A stretch of DNA of 64,000 nucleotides from Dyella nitratireducens (lineage in GTDB: Bacteria > Pseudomonadota > Gammaproteobacteria > Xanthomonadales > Rhodanobacteraceae). The notes beneath the pieces were generated by a model. That model saw only the letters and a list, made by a program, of their open reading frames with translations, made no database searches and was not told the DNA's origin. Location of the stretch: positions 124,001-188,000 of the forward strand of contig NZ_BMJA01000005.1 of NCBI RefSeq assembly GCF_014642835.1, written 5' to 3'. The translations under genes and the position numbers were made by a program. Below are positions 13,484 to 25,794 of this stretch, one piece after another (positions within the stretch are counted from its first letter, which is position 1; the number at the start of each line of letters is the position of its first letter).

Positions 13484-15282
13484 CTGCCAACGATTTCCTG
13501 CAGATCGGCATCTTTCTTGTCGTGCTGCTATTGCTCATCAAGCCGATGGGCAGCTACATGGCGCACGTGTTTGCCGACGAACCCAACCGGCTCACGCGTA
13601 TCGGCGCGGGTTTCGAGCGCCTGATCTATCGCATTTGCGGTATCGATGCCCATGAAGATATGGGCTGGAAGCACTATGCCATCGCCATGTTGTTGTTCAA
13701 CGTGTGTGGCATGGTGCTGGTGTATGCGTTTCAGCGCCTGCAGGGCTATCTGCCACTGAATCCGCAGCATTTCCCGACGCTGAGTCCAGACCTGTCGATC
13801 AATACCGCCATCAGCTTCGCCACCAATACCAATTGGCAGGCGTATTCGGGCGAGTCGACCATGAGCTATCTGACGCAGATGGCGGCACTGGCGGTGCAGA
13901 ACTTCATGTCTGCCGCCACCGGCATCGCGGTATTGATCGCGGTCATTCGTGGCTTCGTGCGCAAGACCGCAAAGGGTATTGGCAATTTCTGGGTGGATCT
14001 GACGCGCACCACGCTCTATGTGTTGATGCCGGTCTCGTTCCTGCTGGCGATGCTGCTGGTGTCGCAAGGCGTGATCCAGAATCTGAAGCCGTATGTCGAC
14101 GTGCCCGTGGTGCAGACCACCACGTATGCCAATCCGGTGACCGATGCAGCTGGCAACCCGGTCAAGGATGCATCCGGCAATCCTGTGACCAAACCCGCGC
14201 AGCTCACCACGGAAACGCTACCGATGGGCCCTGCCGCGTCGCAGATTGCGATCAAGATGCTGGGTACCAATGGCGGTGGCTTCTTTGGCGCCAACTCCGC
14301 GCACCCGTATGAGAACCCGACGCCGTTCTCTAATTTCCTGGAGATGCTGGCGATCTTCCTGATCCCCGGTGGCCTGTGTCTTACCTTCGGCGAAATGGTA
14401 GGTGACAAGCGCCAAGGCTGGGCGATTCTGGCCACCATGCTGGTGATCTTCATACCGCTGGCGATTGGTGTGACCGCAGCGGAGCAGGCCGGCAATCCGA
14501 TCCTGCATACGTTGTCGATCGACCAGCATGCATCCGGCTTGCAGTCGGGCGGCAATATGGAAGGCAAGGAAACACGCTTCGGTATCGCTGCCAGCAGCCT
14601 GTTCACCGCCATCACCACCGCTGCCTCGTGCGGTGCCGTGAACAACATGCACGATTCACTCACCCCGCTCGGCGGCCTGGTGCCGATGTGGTTGATGCAG
14701 CTGGGCGAGGTGATCTTCGGCGGCGTGGGTTGTGGCTTGTACGGCATGCTCGCCTTCGCGGTGGTCGCCGTGTTCATCGCAGGCCTGATGGTAGGCCGCA
14801 CTCCGGAATACCTCGGCAAGAAGATCGAAGCCTACGAAATGAAGATGGCGAGCCTCGCCGTGCTGATCCCCTGCGCACTGGTCGTGATCTGCACGGCTAT
14901 CGCGGTGATGACGCCGGCCGCCGTCGCTACCGTGGGTAATCCCGGCGCGCATAGCTTCAGCGAAATCCTCTACACGGTGACCTCCGCCACCAACAATAAC
15001 GGCAGTGCATTCGGCGGCCTTTCCGCAAACATCCCCTTCTGGAACGTCATGCTGAGCGTGTGCATGTTCTGGGCGCGTTTCACACTGGCGATTGCCATGC
15101 TCGCACTGGCCGGTTCGGTGGCTGCCAAGAAGCACGTACCTGCTTCTGCCGGCACGCTGCCGACACACACGCCGCTGTTTGTAACGTTGCTCGCCAGTGT
15201 TGTGGTCGTGGTGGGTGCGCTCACTTTCCTGCCTGCGCTGGCGCTCGGCCCGATTGCTGAATACCTGATGTCGGCCCACTGA
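13480..15282 (+). CDS. kdpA: KdpA, K+-channel-like subunit of the high-affinity K+ ATPase
   Basis: 600 residues from ATG 13480 (MTANDFLQIGIFL). It has the SKT-type channel fold with four pore motifs: SINTAISFATNTNWQAYSGE, IKMLGTNGGGFFGANSAHPYENP, ITTAASCGAVNNMHDSLTPLGG and VTSATNNNGSAFGGL. It binds K+ on the periplasmic side and passes it to KdpB. A periplasmic loop before LPMGPAASQ is about 25 residues longer than in E. coli and contains a tandem DAAGNPVK / DASGNPVT duplication (bases 14140-14187). Confidence 0.97.
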   Translation: MTANDFLQIGIFLVVLLLLIKPMGSYMAHVFADEPNRLTRIGAGFERLIYRICGIDAHEDMGWKHYAIAMLLFNVCGMVLVYAFQRLQGYLPLNPQHFPTLSPDLSINTAISFATNTNWQAYSGESTMSYLTQMAALAVQNFMSAATGIAVLIAVIRGFVRKTAKGIGNFWVDLTRTTLYVLMPVSFLLAMLLVSQGVIQNLKPYVDVPVVQTTTYANPVTDAAGNPVKDASGNPVTKPAQLTTETLPMGPAASQIAIKMLGTNGGGFFGANSAHPYENPTPFSNFLEMLAIFLIPGGLCLTFGEMVGDKRQGWAILATMLVIFIPLAIGVTAAEQAGNPILHTLSIDQHASGLQSGGNMEGKETRFGIAASSLFTAITTAASCGAVNNMHDSLTPLGGLVPMWLMQLGEVIFGGVGCGLYGMLAFAVVAVFIAGLMVGRTPEYLGKKIEAYEMKMASLAVLIPCALVVICTAIAVMTPAAVATVGNPGAHSFSEILYTVTSATNNNGSAFGGLSANIPFWNVMLSVCMFWARFTLAIAMLALAGSVAAKKHVPASAGTLPTHTPLFVTLLASVVVVVGALTFLPALALGPIAEYLMSAH

Positions 15283-15300
15283 TCGACGGATATCGATTCC

Positions 15301-17373
<2,073 letters not shown>

Positions 17374-17387
17374 GGAGGCATGCACTT

Positions 17388-17585
17388 ATGCAAACCGTAA
17401 AGCTCTCCCTTTCACTCCCGGATGCAACTCACCCCAACATGCAGGTTCACGTTTGCTCTGAGGAAGCGGACTGCGATGTGGTGATTGAACTGCCGGTGCG
17501 TGCCAAAGGGAGCGTCACACGGGCGCCGGACACACCCATGACGGCGGAAGACGAATATGTACTCGGCGGCTACGCCGGCATCTGA
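17388..17585 (+). CDS. Hypothetical 65-residue protein inside the kdp operon
   Basis: Starts at ATG 17388 with TGAGGAGG about 10 bases upstream, 14 bp after kdpB. It has no signal peptide or membrane helix and reads as a small soluble protein (MQTVKLSLSLPDATHPN, then alternating strands, ending EDEYVLGGYAGI) with two cysteines. No family was recognised. Its position between kdpB and the porin, with a good ribosome site and operon-like spacing, argues that it is real. Confidence 0.55.
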   Translation: MQTVKLSLSLPDATHPNMQVHVCSEEADCDVVIELPVRAKGSVTRAPDTPMTAEDEYVLGGYAGI

Positions 17586-17652
17586 CATCCAAAAAAAATC
17601 GGTGTCGCTGACTGGGCGATGCCGCCCAGCAACGACTGTTCGAGAGGAAGGT

Positions 17653-19128
17653 ATGTATTACAAGAAGGCTCTAGCCGCAGCGATTCTGCTGACTGCCGCA
17701 CCGGTGTTTACACCGGCGATGGCGCAGTCCACCGATGTCAGCAACATGCCTGCAAGCACCAGCCTGCCGGCATCGCCCGTTGCGACCGAAAGCGGCGATT
17801 GCAGCCGCGGCTTCCTGTCGCGCTTTGCAGCTGCTTATCGTGAAGACGCGCAGCCGGCCGATCCGAACGCTGCCGCGCCCAAGCGCCGCGCGATGGATGC
17901 GCCATTCGATTCACCGCCGTTCCCAAACTCCGAATGGCAGATGGGCGGCGTACCTGCGCCGATCGGCGTACCGGATACCAATAGCACCTATCCGCTGGAG
18001 AAGGCGCTGGGCTGCACCAAGCTCGGCCAGTGGATGCAGCGCAATCGCATCGAGATCTTCGGTTGGGTGACGCCGGCCGCGAACTACAGTACTTCCAGCT
18101 TCACCAACTATCCGCTGTCGTACAACACGCGACCGAACCGGGTGGAGCTGGATCAGTTCGTCACCAACATCACGCGTGTCGAAGACACGGTTCAGACCGA
18201 TCATATCGACTGGGGTTTTGATATCTCCAATCTTTACGGTTACGACTATCACTACACCGTGACCAAGGGCGTATTCAGCAACCAGCTGCTGAACAACCCG
18301 GCGCCAAACCAGCCGCTCAACGGCAAGATCTACGGCGACGACCCGATGCTGTTCTACGTCGACCTGTATATCCCGTGGGTGGCGGAGGGCATGATCGTTC
18401 GCGCTGGTCGTTGGCTATCGCTGCCGGATATCGAGGCGCAGTTCTCGCCGCAGAACTTCCTGATGACGCACTCGATTCTGTACACGGTCGATCCGTATAC
18501 GCAGACCGGCATCATGACCACCACACGGCTCAGCCAGCAGTGGACGTTCCAGATCGGCGTAAATGCCAGCAACGACACGGCACCGTGGAATGGTGCCGCG
18601 CGTCCGTCGCTGCAGACCTGCGTGCGCTGGGTATCGGCTGACAACAACGACATGCTCTACCCCTGCGTCAACAACTGGAACAAGTCAGACTACAACTACA
18701 ACAACGTGCAGATGTACGTGGCCACATGGGGCCACCGCTTCAACAAGCGCGTCAACATGCTGACTGAGGCGTACCGGATGTACGGCCGCAATATTCCGGG
18801 CCTGGGCCCAGGTTGGACTCGCGAGGCCCCATCGGCACTGCCAGGCACAGGTGGCGCGTTCGGCGCCGTGAACTACCTGAACTTCGAGCTGGATCCCAGC
18901 AACATGCTGTCGTTCCGCAACGAGTTCTATAACGACGAAAAGGGCAACCGTACCGGCTTCGCCACGCGCTACAGCAGCCACACGCTGGGCCTGACGCACT
19001 ACGTGACACAGGATCTGGAGATCCAGCCGGAAATTCGCTACGAGCGTTCGTACGACTTGAACGCCTATAACGGCGGCAAGAAGGACCACCAGCTCACCGC
19101 CTTGCTCGACGCCATCATTCACTACTGA
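17653..19128 (+). CDS. Outer membrane beta-barrel porin embedded in the kdp operon
   Basis: 491 residues from ATG 17653, with GAGGAAGG directly upstream. A signal peptide ([25 protein letters not shown]) precedes a polar region and then a barrel of repeated aromatic, Asn/Tyr-rich strands ([90 protein letters not shown], ending in an aromatic strand IIHY). This resembles the OmpL-like beta-barrel porin-2 group. kdpC starts 10 bp after its stop, so it is co-transcribed with the K+ pump. A role as outer-membrane K+ entry or a co-induced osmotic channel is inferred. Confidence 0.82.
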   Translation: MYYKKALAAAILLTAAPVFTPAMAQSTDVSNMPASTSLPASPVATESGDCSRGFLSRFAAAYREDAQPADPNAAAPKRRAMDAPFDSPPFPNSEWQMGGVPAPIGVPDTNSTYPLEKALGCTKLGQWMQRNRIEIFGWVTPAANYSTSSFTNYPLSYNTRPNRVELDQFVTNITRVEDTVQTDHIDWGFDISNLYGYDYHYTVTKGVFSNQLLNNPAPNQPLNGKIYGDDPMLFYVDLYIPWVAEGMIVRAGRWLSLPDIEAQFSPQNFLMTHSILYTVDPYTQTGIMTTTRLSQQWTFQIGVNASNDTAPWNGAARPSLQTCVRWVSADNNDMLYPCVNNWNKSDYNYNNVQMYVATWGHRFNKRVNMLTEAYRMYGRNIPGLGPGWTREAPSALPGTGGAFGAVNYLNFELDPSNMLSFRNEFYNDEKGNRTGFATRYSSHTLGLTHYVTQDLEIQPEIRYERSYDLNAYNGGKKDHQLTALLDAIIHY

Positions 19129-19138
19129 GGTAACCGCC

Positions 19139-19717
19139 ATGGGCCGGTTGATTCGCAATGCCGTATCGATGTTGCTGGTGATGACCGTCATCACCGGTAT
19201 CGCCTACCCGCTGGTTGCCACCGGCGTGGCGCAGGTGCTGTTTCCGCATCAGGCCAACGGCAGCCTGATCGAAAAGGACGGCAAGCCGATCGGCTCCGAA
19301 CTGATCGGCCAAAACTTCGACGACCCCAAGTATTTCTGGGGTCGTCCTTCGGCCACGACGCCGCAGCCGTATAACGGCACCGCATCGAACGGCTCCAACT
19401 TGGGCCCGGCCAATCCTTCCTTGCACGATCAGGTGCAGCAGCGCATCGATGCCTTGCGCAAGGCCGATCCGGGCAATACCGCACCGGTGCCGGCGGATTT
19501 GGTGACGGCATCGGGTAGCGGGCTTGATCCGGAGATCAGTCCGGCGGCGGCGCAGTATCAGGTGGCACGCGTGGCGCGTGTGCGCCATCTGGGTGTTGAG
19601 CAGGTACAGGCGCTGGTGGCGAAGTTCACGCGAGGTCGGCAGCTTGGCTTGCTGGGCGAGCCGCGGGTGAATGTGCTGACGTTGAATTTGGCGCTGGATG
19701 GGATGCAGCACGATTAG
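19139..19717 (+). CDS. kdpC: KdpC, K+-transporting ATPase subunit C
   Basis: 192 residues. One N-terminal helix anchors it ([28 protein letters not shown]), followed by the periplasmic domain with the signatures [57 protein letters not shown] and a C-terminal helix. It assembles with KdpA and KdpB. A REP pair starts 13 bp after its stop. Confidence 0.97.
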   Translation: MGRLIRNAVSMLLVMTVITGIAYPLVATGVAQVLFPHQANGSLIEKDGKPIGSELIGQNFDDPKYFWGRPSATTPQPYNGTASNGSNLGPANPSLHDQVQQRIDALRKADPGNTAPVPADLVTASGSGLDPEISPAAAQYQVARVARVRHLGVEQVQALVAKFTRGRQLGLLGEPRVNVLTLNLALDGMQHD

Positions 19718-19729
19718 TGAATATCCCCT

Positions 19730-19803
19730 GTAGGTTGGGGTGCAAACCCCAACATCGCGATCCTTTGAAGCATGGCAATGTTGGGGTTTGCACCCCAACC
19801 TAC
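19730..19803. repeat. REP family A, inverted pair between kdpC and kdpD
   Basis: Two GTAG-type arms (GCAA and TTGC loops). It fills about half of the 142-bp gap between the transport genes and the kdpDE regulator genes. Confidence 0.95.
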
Positions 19804-19859
19804 GACTCACGTTTACGGCCACGTACAACGCTTCGGGTTGAGCGTAATAAGATGCCTTC

Positions 19860-22517
19860 ATGACCGACACCTCCCGCGACGCCCGCGCCGATGCCCTGCT
19901 CGATGTCGTGCAGGAAGAAAGCAACCGCCGATTGAAAATCTTTCTCGGCGCCGCGCCCGGCGTTGGCAAAACCTACGCCATGCTCTCCGCCGCGCGCGAA
20001 CTGAAACGGCAAGGCGTGGATGTCGTCGTCGGCCTGGTGGAAACCCACGGCCGCACCGAAACCGCAGCGCTGCTGGAAGGCTTGGAAGTGTTGCCGCGTC
20101 TCACGCTGCACTACCAAGGCCGAGAGTTCACCGAGTTCGACGTGGATGCAGCCATCGCGCGAAAACCCGACATCCTGCTCGTCGACGAACTTGCTCATCG
20201 CAACGTGCCCGGCAGCCGCCACGAACGTCGCTGGCAGGATATTGCCGAGCTGCTCGACGCGGGCATCGAGGTGTACACCGCGCTCAACGTGCAACATCTG
20301 GAAAGCCTCAACGATCAGGTGCGCCGCATCACCAGCATCACCGTGCGCGAAACGGTGCCGGATGCCTTTCTCGACCGGGCGCGCGACATCGTGCTGGTCG
20401 ACCTGCCGCCGCGCGAGCTGATCGATCGTTTGCGGCAAGGCAAGGTCTATGTGCCGGAAACGGCGGCGGCCGCGCTCGATGCCTTCTTCTCGCCGACCAA
20501 TCTTGCGGCCTTGCGCGAACTGGCGGTGGATACGGTCGCCGGCCACGTCGACAGCGATCTGCGCGAACACATGCTGGCGCGCGGCGGCAAGATGCCGGTG
20601 CGCCGCCGCGTGATGGCGGCCATCGATGGCCACGCACAAAGCGAATACCTGGTACGCGTGGCACGCCGCATCGCCGAACGCCGTGGCGCACCATGGACGG
20701 TCGTCTTCGTCGATACCGGCGCCACGCTGGATGAAGCGCGGCGCGAACGCATCGACACGGCGATGCGCCTGGCACGCCGGCTAGGCGGCGATGTTTCCGT
20801 GTTGCGCGGACACGCGATTGCCGATGAACTGCTGGTGCATGCCGATCGCGAAGGCGTCGGCCAGATCATCCTGGGGCGCACGCGCGAACGGCTTTTTGCG
20901 CGCATGCTCGGACGTTCGCTGACGCAGCAGTTGTTGCGACGCGGTGCGCATCTGGAACTCACCATCATCGCCACACCCGTCGAGCGCGTGCGGGCGCGCA
21001 AACGTCTGCGTCTAATGCCCATGTATGGGCGCCGCGACGAATACATTTTTGCCACGGTCGTCACCGTTATCGCCCTTGGACTGGCGTTCATCGCGGATCG
21101 CTATCTGTCAGTGGCTAATCTCGCGCTGATTTTCCTTACCGGCGTGATGGCGGTGGCGGTGCGCACACGCATGATCGTGGCGGTGTATACCGCGACGCTG
21201 TGCTTTCTCGGCTACAACTTCTTCTTTGCGCCGCCACGCTACACGCTGGCGATCGCCAGTTCCGACGACGTGCTTGCCGTCACGCTTTTTTTTGCCGCGG
21301 CGTTGATCTGCAGCCGCCTGGCCACGCGATTGGCCAGCCAGGTGGAATCATTGCGCGCCGCGCACGACTACTCGCATGCGCTGCTTACGCTCGGACAACG
21401 GCTGTCGACGAGCACGGATGCCGATGGCATTCGCGAGGTCGGTGTTGCCGCCCTGGCGCATGCTTTGCGTTGCGAAGTCGCCATTCTCGCGCGTGATGTG
21501 GAGCACCGCCTGCAGATCGCTGCCAACAGTTCGCGCACGCTCACCCTGACCACGCAGGATCTTGCCGCAGCGGAGTGGAGCGAACAGCATGCCGAACCGG
21601 CCGGTCGCTTTACCGACACCCTCAACGCGGCACGCTGCTGGGTGCTGCCGCTAGGCACCGAAGACCATCGCCTTGGTGTCGCGGCGCTGCGCTTCGAGAA
21701 CCATGGTTCGCCCGATATCGAGCGGCGCAGCCTGGCGCTGGCGATGGTGCAGGATATCGGCCAGGCGCTGGAGCGCGCGCGGCTTGCATCCGAACTGGAA
21801 GGTGCGCGTGTGCAAGGCGAAACCGAACGCTTGCGCAACGCCCTGCTCTCTTCCGTGTCACACGACCTGCGCTCACCGCTGGCCTCGATGATTGGCTCAG
21901 CCGGCACGCTATCCAATTATTGGGAACAGTTGCCCACCGGCGAACGCCAGGAACTGCTGGATGCGATTCTCGGCGAAGGCCAGCGGCTGGATCGCTATAT
22001 CCAGAACCTGCTGGACATGACGCGCCTTGGCCACGGTACGCTCAAGCTCAATCGCGACTGGACCGACTCCGCCGAAATCGTCGCCTCGGCCATCACGCGC
22101 ATGCGCAAGCTGTTCCCCGAACTGCGCGTCGATACCATGCTGCCGAATGAAACCGTGCTGCTATTTGTGCATCCGGCACTGATCGAACAGGCGCTGTTCA
22201 ACATCCTGGAAAACGCCGCACGTTTTTCCCCACCCGGCGAACCGGTGCAGGTCGTCGTACGGGTGGCAGGCGACCGCCTGCTCATCGACGTGGTCGATCG
22301 TGGCCCCGGCATTCCCGAAGAAGAACGCGCGCGCATCTTCGACATGTTCTATTCCGTCGCGCGTGGCGATCGTGCCCCACAAGGCACGGGACTTGGCCTG
22401 GCGATCTGCCGCGGCATGATCGGTGCGCACGGCGGCAGCGTGGAAGCCTTGCCGGGCAACGGCGTTGGTACCACCATTCGCATCAGTCTTCCCTTGCCCA
22501 CACCGCCCACGTCATGA
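19860..22517 (+). CDS. kdpD: KdpD, K+-sensing histidine kinase
   Basis: 885 residues. Domains in order: KdpD N-terminal P-loop domain with Walker A GAAPGVGKT (30-38) and LLVDELAHRNVPGSRHERRWQD; a Usp-like domain (~residues 245-370); four closely spaced membrane helices (~395-490); a GAF region; HisKA with the phospho-His H668 in SSVSHDLRSPLAS; and HATPase_c with NILENAARFSP, DRGPGIPEEERARIFD and GTGLGLAICRG. It phosphorylates KdpE when K+ is limiting or turgor drops. It overlaps kdpE by 4 bp. Confidence 0.97.
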   Translation: MTDTSRDARADALLDVVQEESNRRLKIFLGAAPGVGKTYAMLSAARELKRQGVDVVVGLVETHGRTETAALLEGLEVLPRLTLHYQGREFTEFDVDAAIARKPDILLVDELAHRNVPGSRHERRWQDIAELLDAGIEVYTALNVQHLESLNDQVRRITSITVRETVPDAFLDRARDIVLVDLPPRELIDRLRQGKVYVPETAAAALDAFFSPTNLAALRELAVDTVAGHVDSDLREHMLARGGKMPVRRRVMAAIDGHAQSEYLVRVARRIAERRGAPWTVVFVDTGATLDEARRERIDTAMRLARRLGGDVSVLRGHAIADELLVHADREGVGQIILGRTRERLFARMLGRSLTQQLLRRGAHLELTIIATPVERVRARKRLRLMPMYGRRDEYIFATVVTVIALGLAFIADRYLSVANLALIFLTGVMAVAVRTRMIVAVYTATLCFLGYNFFFAPPRYTLAIASSDDVLAVTLFFAAALICSRLATRLASQVESLRAAHDYSHALLTLGQRLSTSTDADGIREVGVAALAHALRCEVAILARDVEHRLQIAANSSRTLTLTTQDLAAAEWSEQHAEPAGRFTDTLNAARCWVLPLGTEDHRLGVAALRFENHGSPDIERRSLALAMVQDIGQALERARLASELEGARVQGETERLRNALLSSVSHDLRSPLASMIGSAGTLSNYWEQLPTGERQELLDAILGEGQRLDRYIQNLLDMTRLGHGTLKLNRDWTDSAEIVASAITRMRKLFPELRVDTMLPNETVLLFVHPALIEQALFNILENAARFSPPGEPVQVVVRVAGDRLLIDVVDRGPGIPEEERARIFDMFYSVARGDRAPQGTGLGLAICRGMIGAHGGSVEALPGNGVGTTIRISLPLPTPPTS

Positions 22518-23212
22518 GCGCTGCCAATCCATGCGTACTGGTCGTTGATGATGAGACGCAGATCCGCAAGTTCCTCGACATTGGCTTGCGTGCCGAGGGC
22601 TACGACGTACTGCTCGCCGCCAATGCGGCCGAAGGCCTGGCGCTGGCGGCGACACGCAATCCGGATATGGTGATCCTGGACATCGGCCTTCCTGATCGCG
22701 AAGGCCACGACGTGCTGGCCGAATTGCGCCAGTGGACGCAAGTCCCGGTGCTGATGCTTTCGGTACGCGATTCCGAAAAGGAGAAGGTGAAGGCATTGGA
22801 TGCCGGCGCCAACGATTACATGACCAAGCCCTTCGGCATCCAGGAACTGATGGCACGCTTGCGCGCGCTAATGCGCAATCGCGTGACTTCGGCCGAGGCA
22901 CTGCCGCGCTACGAAGATGATCGCTTGCACATCGATCTTGGTTTGCGCGAAGTCACACTGGATGGCGAGCCACTCGCGTTGACGCGCAAGGAATATGCGG
23001 TGCTTGCGATGCTGGTCCGTCATGCCGGGCGCGTGGTGAGCCAGCAGCAGTTGTTGCGGGAGATATGGGGCGGTACGCATGTGCAGGATACGCATTACTT
23101 GCGCATCGTGTTGGGCAAGTTGCGGCAGAAGCTGGGGGATGATCCGGCGACGCCGCGGTGGCTGAAGACGGAGCCCGGGGTGGGGTATCGGTTTTTGGCG
23201 GGGAATGGATAA
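22514..23212 (+). CDS. kdpE: KdpE, OmpR/PhoB-type response regulator
   Basis: 232 residues. Receiver domain with the acidic pair DDE near residue 12, phospho-acceptor D56 (MVILDIGLP) and K105 (MTKPF). The C-terminal winged helix ends VKLRQKLGDDPATPRWLKTEPGVGYRF-like, as in the OmpR family. It should activate the kdpFAB(porin)C operon. The ATGA overlap with kdpD (22514-22517) couples their translation. Confidence 0.96.
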   Translation: MSAANPCVLVVDDETQIRKFLDIGLRAEGYDVLLAANAAEGLALAATRNPDMVILDIGLPDREGHDVLAELRQWTQVPVLMLSVRDSEKEKVKALDAGANDYMTKPFGIQELMARLRALMRNRVTSAEALPRYEDDRLHIDLGLREVTLDGEPLALTRKEYAVLAMLVRHAGRVVSQQQLLREIWGGTHVQDTHYLRIVLGKLRQKLGDDPATPRWLKTEPGVGYRFLAGNG

Positions 23213-23257
23213 GCGTTCTCGCTTGCCATCCTCCGCCAAGGCTAATCTTGCCTCATC

Positions 23258-23375
23258 GTCATTCCGGCGAAGGCCGGAATCCAGTTCAAATACGTCGTGC
23301 GAAGCACCCAACATAAAAGATGTTGTGTCCTTCGGACGCCTATTTAGACTGGATTCCGGCCTTCGCCGGAATGAC
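23258..23375. repeat. Repeat family B, inverted pair (GTCATTCCGGC type)
   Basis: Two inverted arms starting GTCATTCCGGC, each a hairpin ATTCCGGC-loop-GCCGGAAT, with loops GAAG (left) and CTTC (right). Between them is a 60-bp core with TGCGAAGCAC. It separates kdpE from hemY, which are convergent. Confidence 0.9.
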
Positions 23376-23416
23376 GGTGAGGTACTGCGAAACATTTAAA
23401 GGAAAAGCGCCTTCGC

Positions 23417-24676
23417 TCACTCCTTCAACCGCGGCACCCCATGCACATCGCGCTCTTCAATCGCGATCGGCCGCGTATCCAGTCTCCCGCCGACTACAGC
23501 ACCTTCGGGCAGCGGCGCGATGGCATCACCACGCACTATCGCGATCGCATTGCGATAACAGCGCTGCGCCAGCCCCGCATCACCCATACCTGTATAGGTA
23601 TCGCCCAGGCCTTCCCATGCACTCGCACTCGGCGCGAGCGCCAGCGACCGCTCCAGGTACTGGCGAGCCTTGCTCCACAGCTGTAGACGCACCGACATGC
23701 GCCCCAGGGAAAGCAGCAAGCTTGAATCGTTGGGATGCGCATCGAGCCAACCTTCGGCGCGACGCAAGCGTGCATCGAGATCATCGCCGGCCAGCACGCC
23801 GTAGGTTTCCACCAATTGCGGCGACCACTCGCGGCGCAGCGCGGATTCCACTTCATCCATCGCCGGCAACGAGAGCCCATAACCTGCTGCCTTGCGTGCA
23901 TAGGCATCGACCACGGCCGGGGCACGGCGCTGCGCTTTGGGCAGCTGCGACCATAGTGTGTTCAGTACGGCACCATCGCTGGCGGCTTGAATGCTTGCCA
24001 CCAGCACCACGGCTTCCAGTGAGTTGTACGCACGAACGCTCATCACGCCGCTTTTCTGCAACGGTTCCAGTGCATGGCGCGCGCGGCGTGTGTCACCGGC
24101 CGCCACGGCGGCGAGCACCAGTTCGCGCCAGCCGCCAGGACTCAAATTGCCGCTGTCGGCCTCGGGCGTAAGCAAGGCAAGCGCTTCGGCAGGCTTGCCG
24201 TCGCGGCGCAACACGCGGGCGCGCACGACACGCGCAGCACGTGGCGCAACTTGCGACGCTTGATCCAATGCTTCCAGCGCGCGTGCATGTTCGCCGCGAC
24301 GCGATGCAGCTTCCGCGGCGGCCAACAACGCTGGGCCACGCAAGGTATCCAGGCGGGAAGCGCGATGCAGATCGCGCTCGGCGTCGCCATAGCGGCCTTC
24401 CATCAAGGCAACGAGTCCCTCCGCCAGGCGCTGCCGACTGGTGCGTTGATGGCGGCGCGAGTACGCACCAAACGGCCAGCGCACCGCACGCCACAGACCG
24501 GCGATCACCATCCAGGCCAACACCAGAATGACGACCGCTGCCAGCAGGCTGGTCTGCATGGTGTAACCATGGAAGCGCACCAATACGTAACCCGGATCTG
24601 CCGCTACCCAATGCCAGCAGAACGCAGCCAGCGCGGCGACGATCACCAGCGCCAGGATCCAGCGCCATAACTTCAT
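23417..24676 (-). CDS. hemY: HemY, tetrapyrrole-associated TPR membrane protein
   Basis: 419 residues. Two N-terminal membrane helices (LWRWILALVIVAALAAFCWHW and SLLAAVVILVLAWMVIAGLW) are followed by a TPR-rich helical domain (RLAEGLVALMEGRYGDAERDLHRAS, LLSLGRMSVRLQLWSKARQYLERSL, WEGLGDTYTGMGDAGLAQRCYRNAI). This is the proteobacterial HemY family encoded with hemD and hemX, thought to help organise late haem synthesis, and is distinct from HemY protoporphyrinogen oxidase. Its start overlaps the hemX stop by 4 bp. Confidence 0.92.
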   Translation of the reverse strand: MKLWRWILALVIVAALAAFCWHWVAADPGYVLVRFHGYTMQTSLLAAVVILVLAWMVIAGLWRAVRWPFGAYSRRHQRTSRQRLAEGLVALMEGRYGDAERDLHRASRLDTLRGPALLAAAEAASRRGEHARALEALDQASQVAPRAARVVRARVLRRDGKPAEALALLTPEADSGNLSPGGWRELVLAAVAAGDTRRARHALEPLQKSGVMSVRAYNSLEAVVLVASIQAASDGAVLNTLWSQLPKAQRRAPAVVDAYARKAAGYGLSLPAMDEVESALRREWSPQLVETYGVLAGDDLDARLRRAEGWLDAHPNDSSLLLSLGRMSVRLQLWSKARQYLERSLALAPSASAWEGLGDTYTGMGDAGLAQRCYRNAIAIVRGDAIAPLPEGAVVGGRLDTRPIAIEERDVHGVPRLKE

Positions 24677-25785
24677 GGCTTGGCTCCGTTAGCAGGTGTG
24701 CTATCGGCAGTCGGTTTGAGGGCATGCACCGCGCGAAGATTGCGCAGTTCGCTCAGCGCAGCACCCAGTTTCACCGGCGCAGCCGGCTGGAGCTGCGCCA
24801 GCAAGGTGGCGATGCGCTGATGCGCCTGCTGCACGGCGGGCGATTGCTGATCGAATTGTGCCGTCAAACCGGCATCCGCACGCTGCAAGGAAGCCGTCGC
24901 GGCATTGTTGTCCCAGGCCAGCACGGCAGCCTGCGCCTGTGCGAGATCAAGGGAGATCAATTCGCGAGCGATGCGCGCATCGGCGATATCGACCGGCGCA
25001 CCGTTATCGCGGTGGATCTGCACCACGCCGCGCAGGGCACGCCAGATGCGCGACCAGGCACCCTCGTTCGCTTGCGCGCTGGGTTCATCCAGTGGCTTCA
25101 GCGGCAGATTGGGTACATCGTTGCGCAGCTGCATCACGCTATCGAGCTGTTGCGTCGAATCGGAAGACTGATTCTTTGCCAGGGCTTCGTGTTCGGCATC
25201 GATGCTTTGCAAAACGCCCTTGAAGGCATCGTCAGTCACGGCAGCAAGCGTCTGGCTGGCCAGTGCGAAGGCCTGCGCTGCGCCTTGCGCATCGTGGAAC
25301 AGGTTGTAGCGCGCGGCACCCATGCGCAGCAGGGATTCGGTTTCGTCCAGGCGCATGGCGTCCTGGCCGGAGAGGGTCTTTTCGGAGAGCTTGCCGACGG
25401 CCTCTTCCAGATCGCGCATGCGCTGGTCGTGCGAGAGCAGTTCTTCGCGCAGGGAGCGGTTGACCTGGTCGGCATCGTTCAGACGCTGCAGCAGCAGATT
25501 GCCTTGGCTGGTGGTGCCAGACAGCTGGCGCTCCAGCGTATTGACCCGCTCTTCCAGCGTGGCCGTGGTGTGCAGCGCCTGGGCATTGATGTGCAGCAAC
25601 TGCCACTGCCGCCAGGCGATGTAGCCGACACCCACGATGGCGATCAAGGCCAGCAGCAGGGCCAGTGCGACGGCACCACCGCCAGGGCGTGCCGGTGGCG
25701 CGGGCCGGCGGCTGCCGGCGGGGTCGGAAGGAGTGCCCATGCCGGGCGTGCTACGTGCGTCGGTGGTGAGATCGTCCTGGCTCAT
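24673..25785 (-). CDS. hemX: HemX, membrane-anchored protein of the hem operon
   Basis: 370 residues. A Pro/Gly-rich cytoplasmic N-terminus is followed by one membrane helix (AVALALLLALIAIVGVGYIAW), a coiled coil (~residues 65-140, LHTTATLEERVNTLERQLSG then LNDADQVNRSLREELLSHDQRMRDLEEAVGKL) and a helical periplasmic domain with VQIHRDNGAPVD. It is often annotated as uroporphyrinogen-III C-methyltransferase, but no methyltransferase motif is present. It sits 9 bp after hemD. Confidence 0.92.
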   Translation of the reverse strand: MSQDDLTTDARSTPGMGTPSDPAGSRRPAPPARPGGGAVALALLLALIAIVGVGYIAWRQWQLLHINAQALHTTATLEERVNTLERQLSGTTSQGNLLLQRLNDADQVNRSLREELLSHDQRMRDLEEAVGKLSEKTLSGQDAMRLDETESLLRMGAARYNLFHDAQGAAQAFALASQTLAAVTDDAFKGVLQSIDAEHEALAKNQSSDSTQQLDSVMQLRNDVPNLPLKPLDEPSAQANEGAWSRIWRALRGVVQIHRDNGAPVDIADARIARELISLDLAQAQAAVLAWDNNAATASLQRADAGLTAQFDQQSPAVQQAHQRIATLLAQLQPAAPVKLGAALSELRNLRAVHALKPTADSTPANGAKP

Positions 25786-25794
25786 GCGCGCATG

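Noticed and set aside
24673-25785. HemX as uroporphyrinogen-III C-methyltransferase
   Set aside because: No SAM-binding methyltransferase motifs; a single helix, coiled coil and helical domain only.
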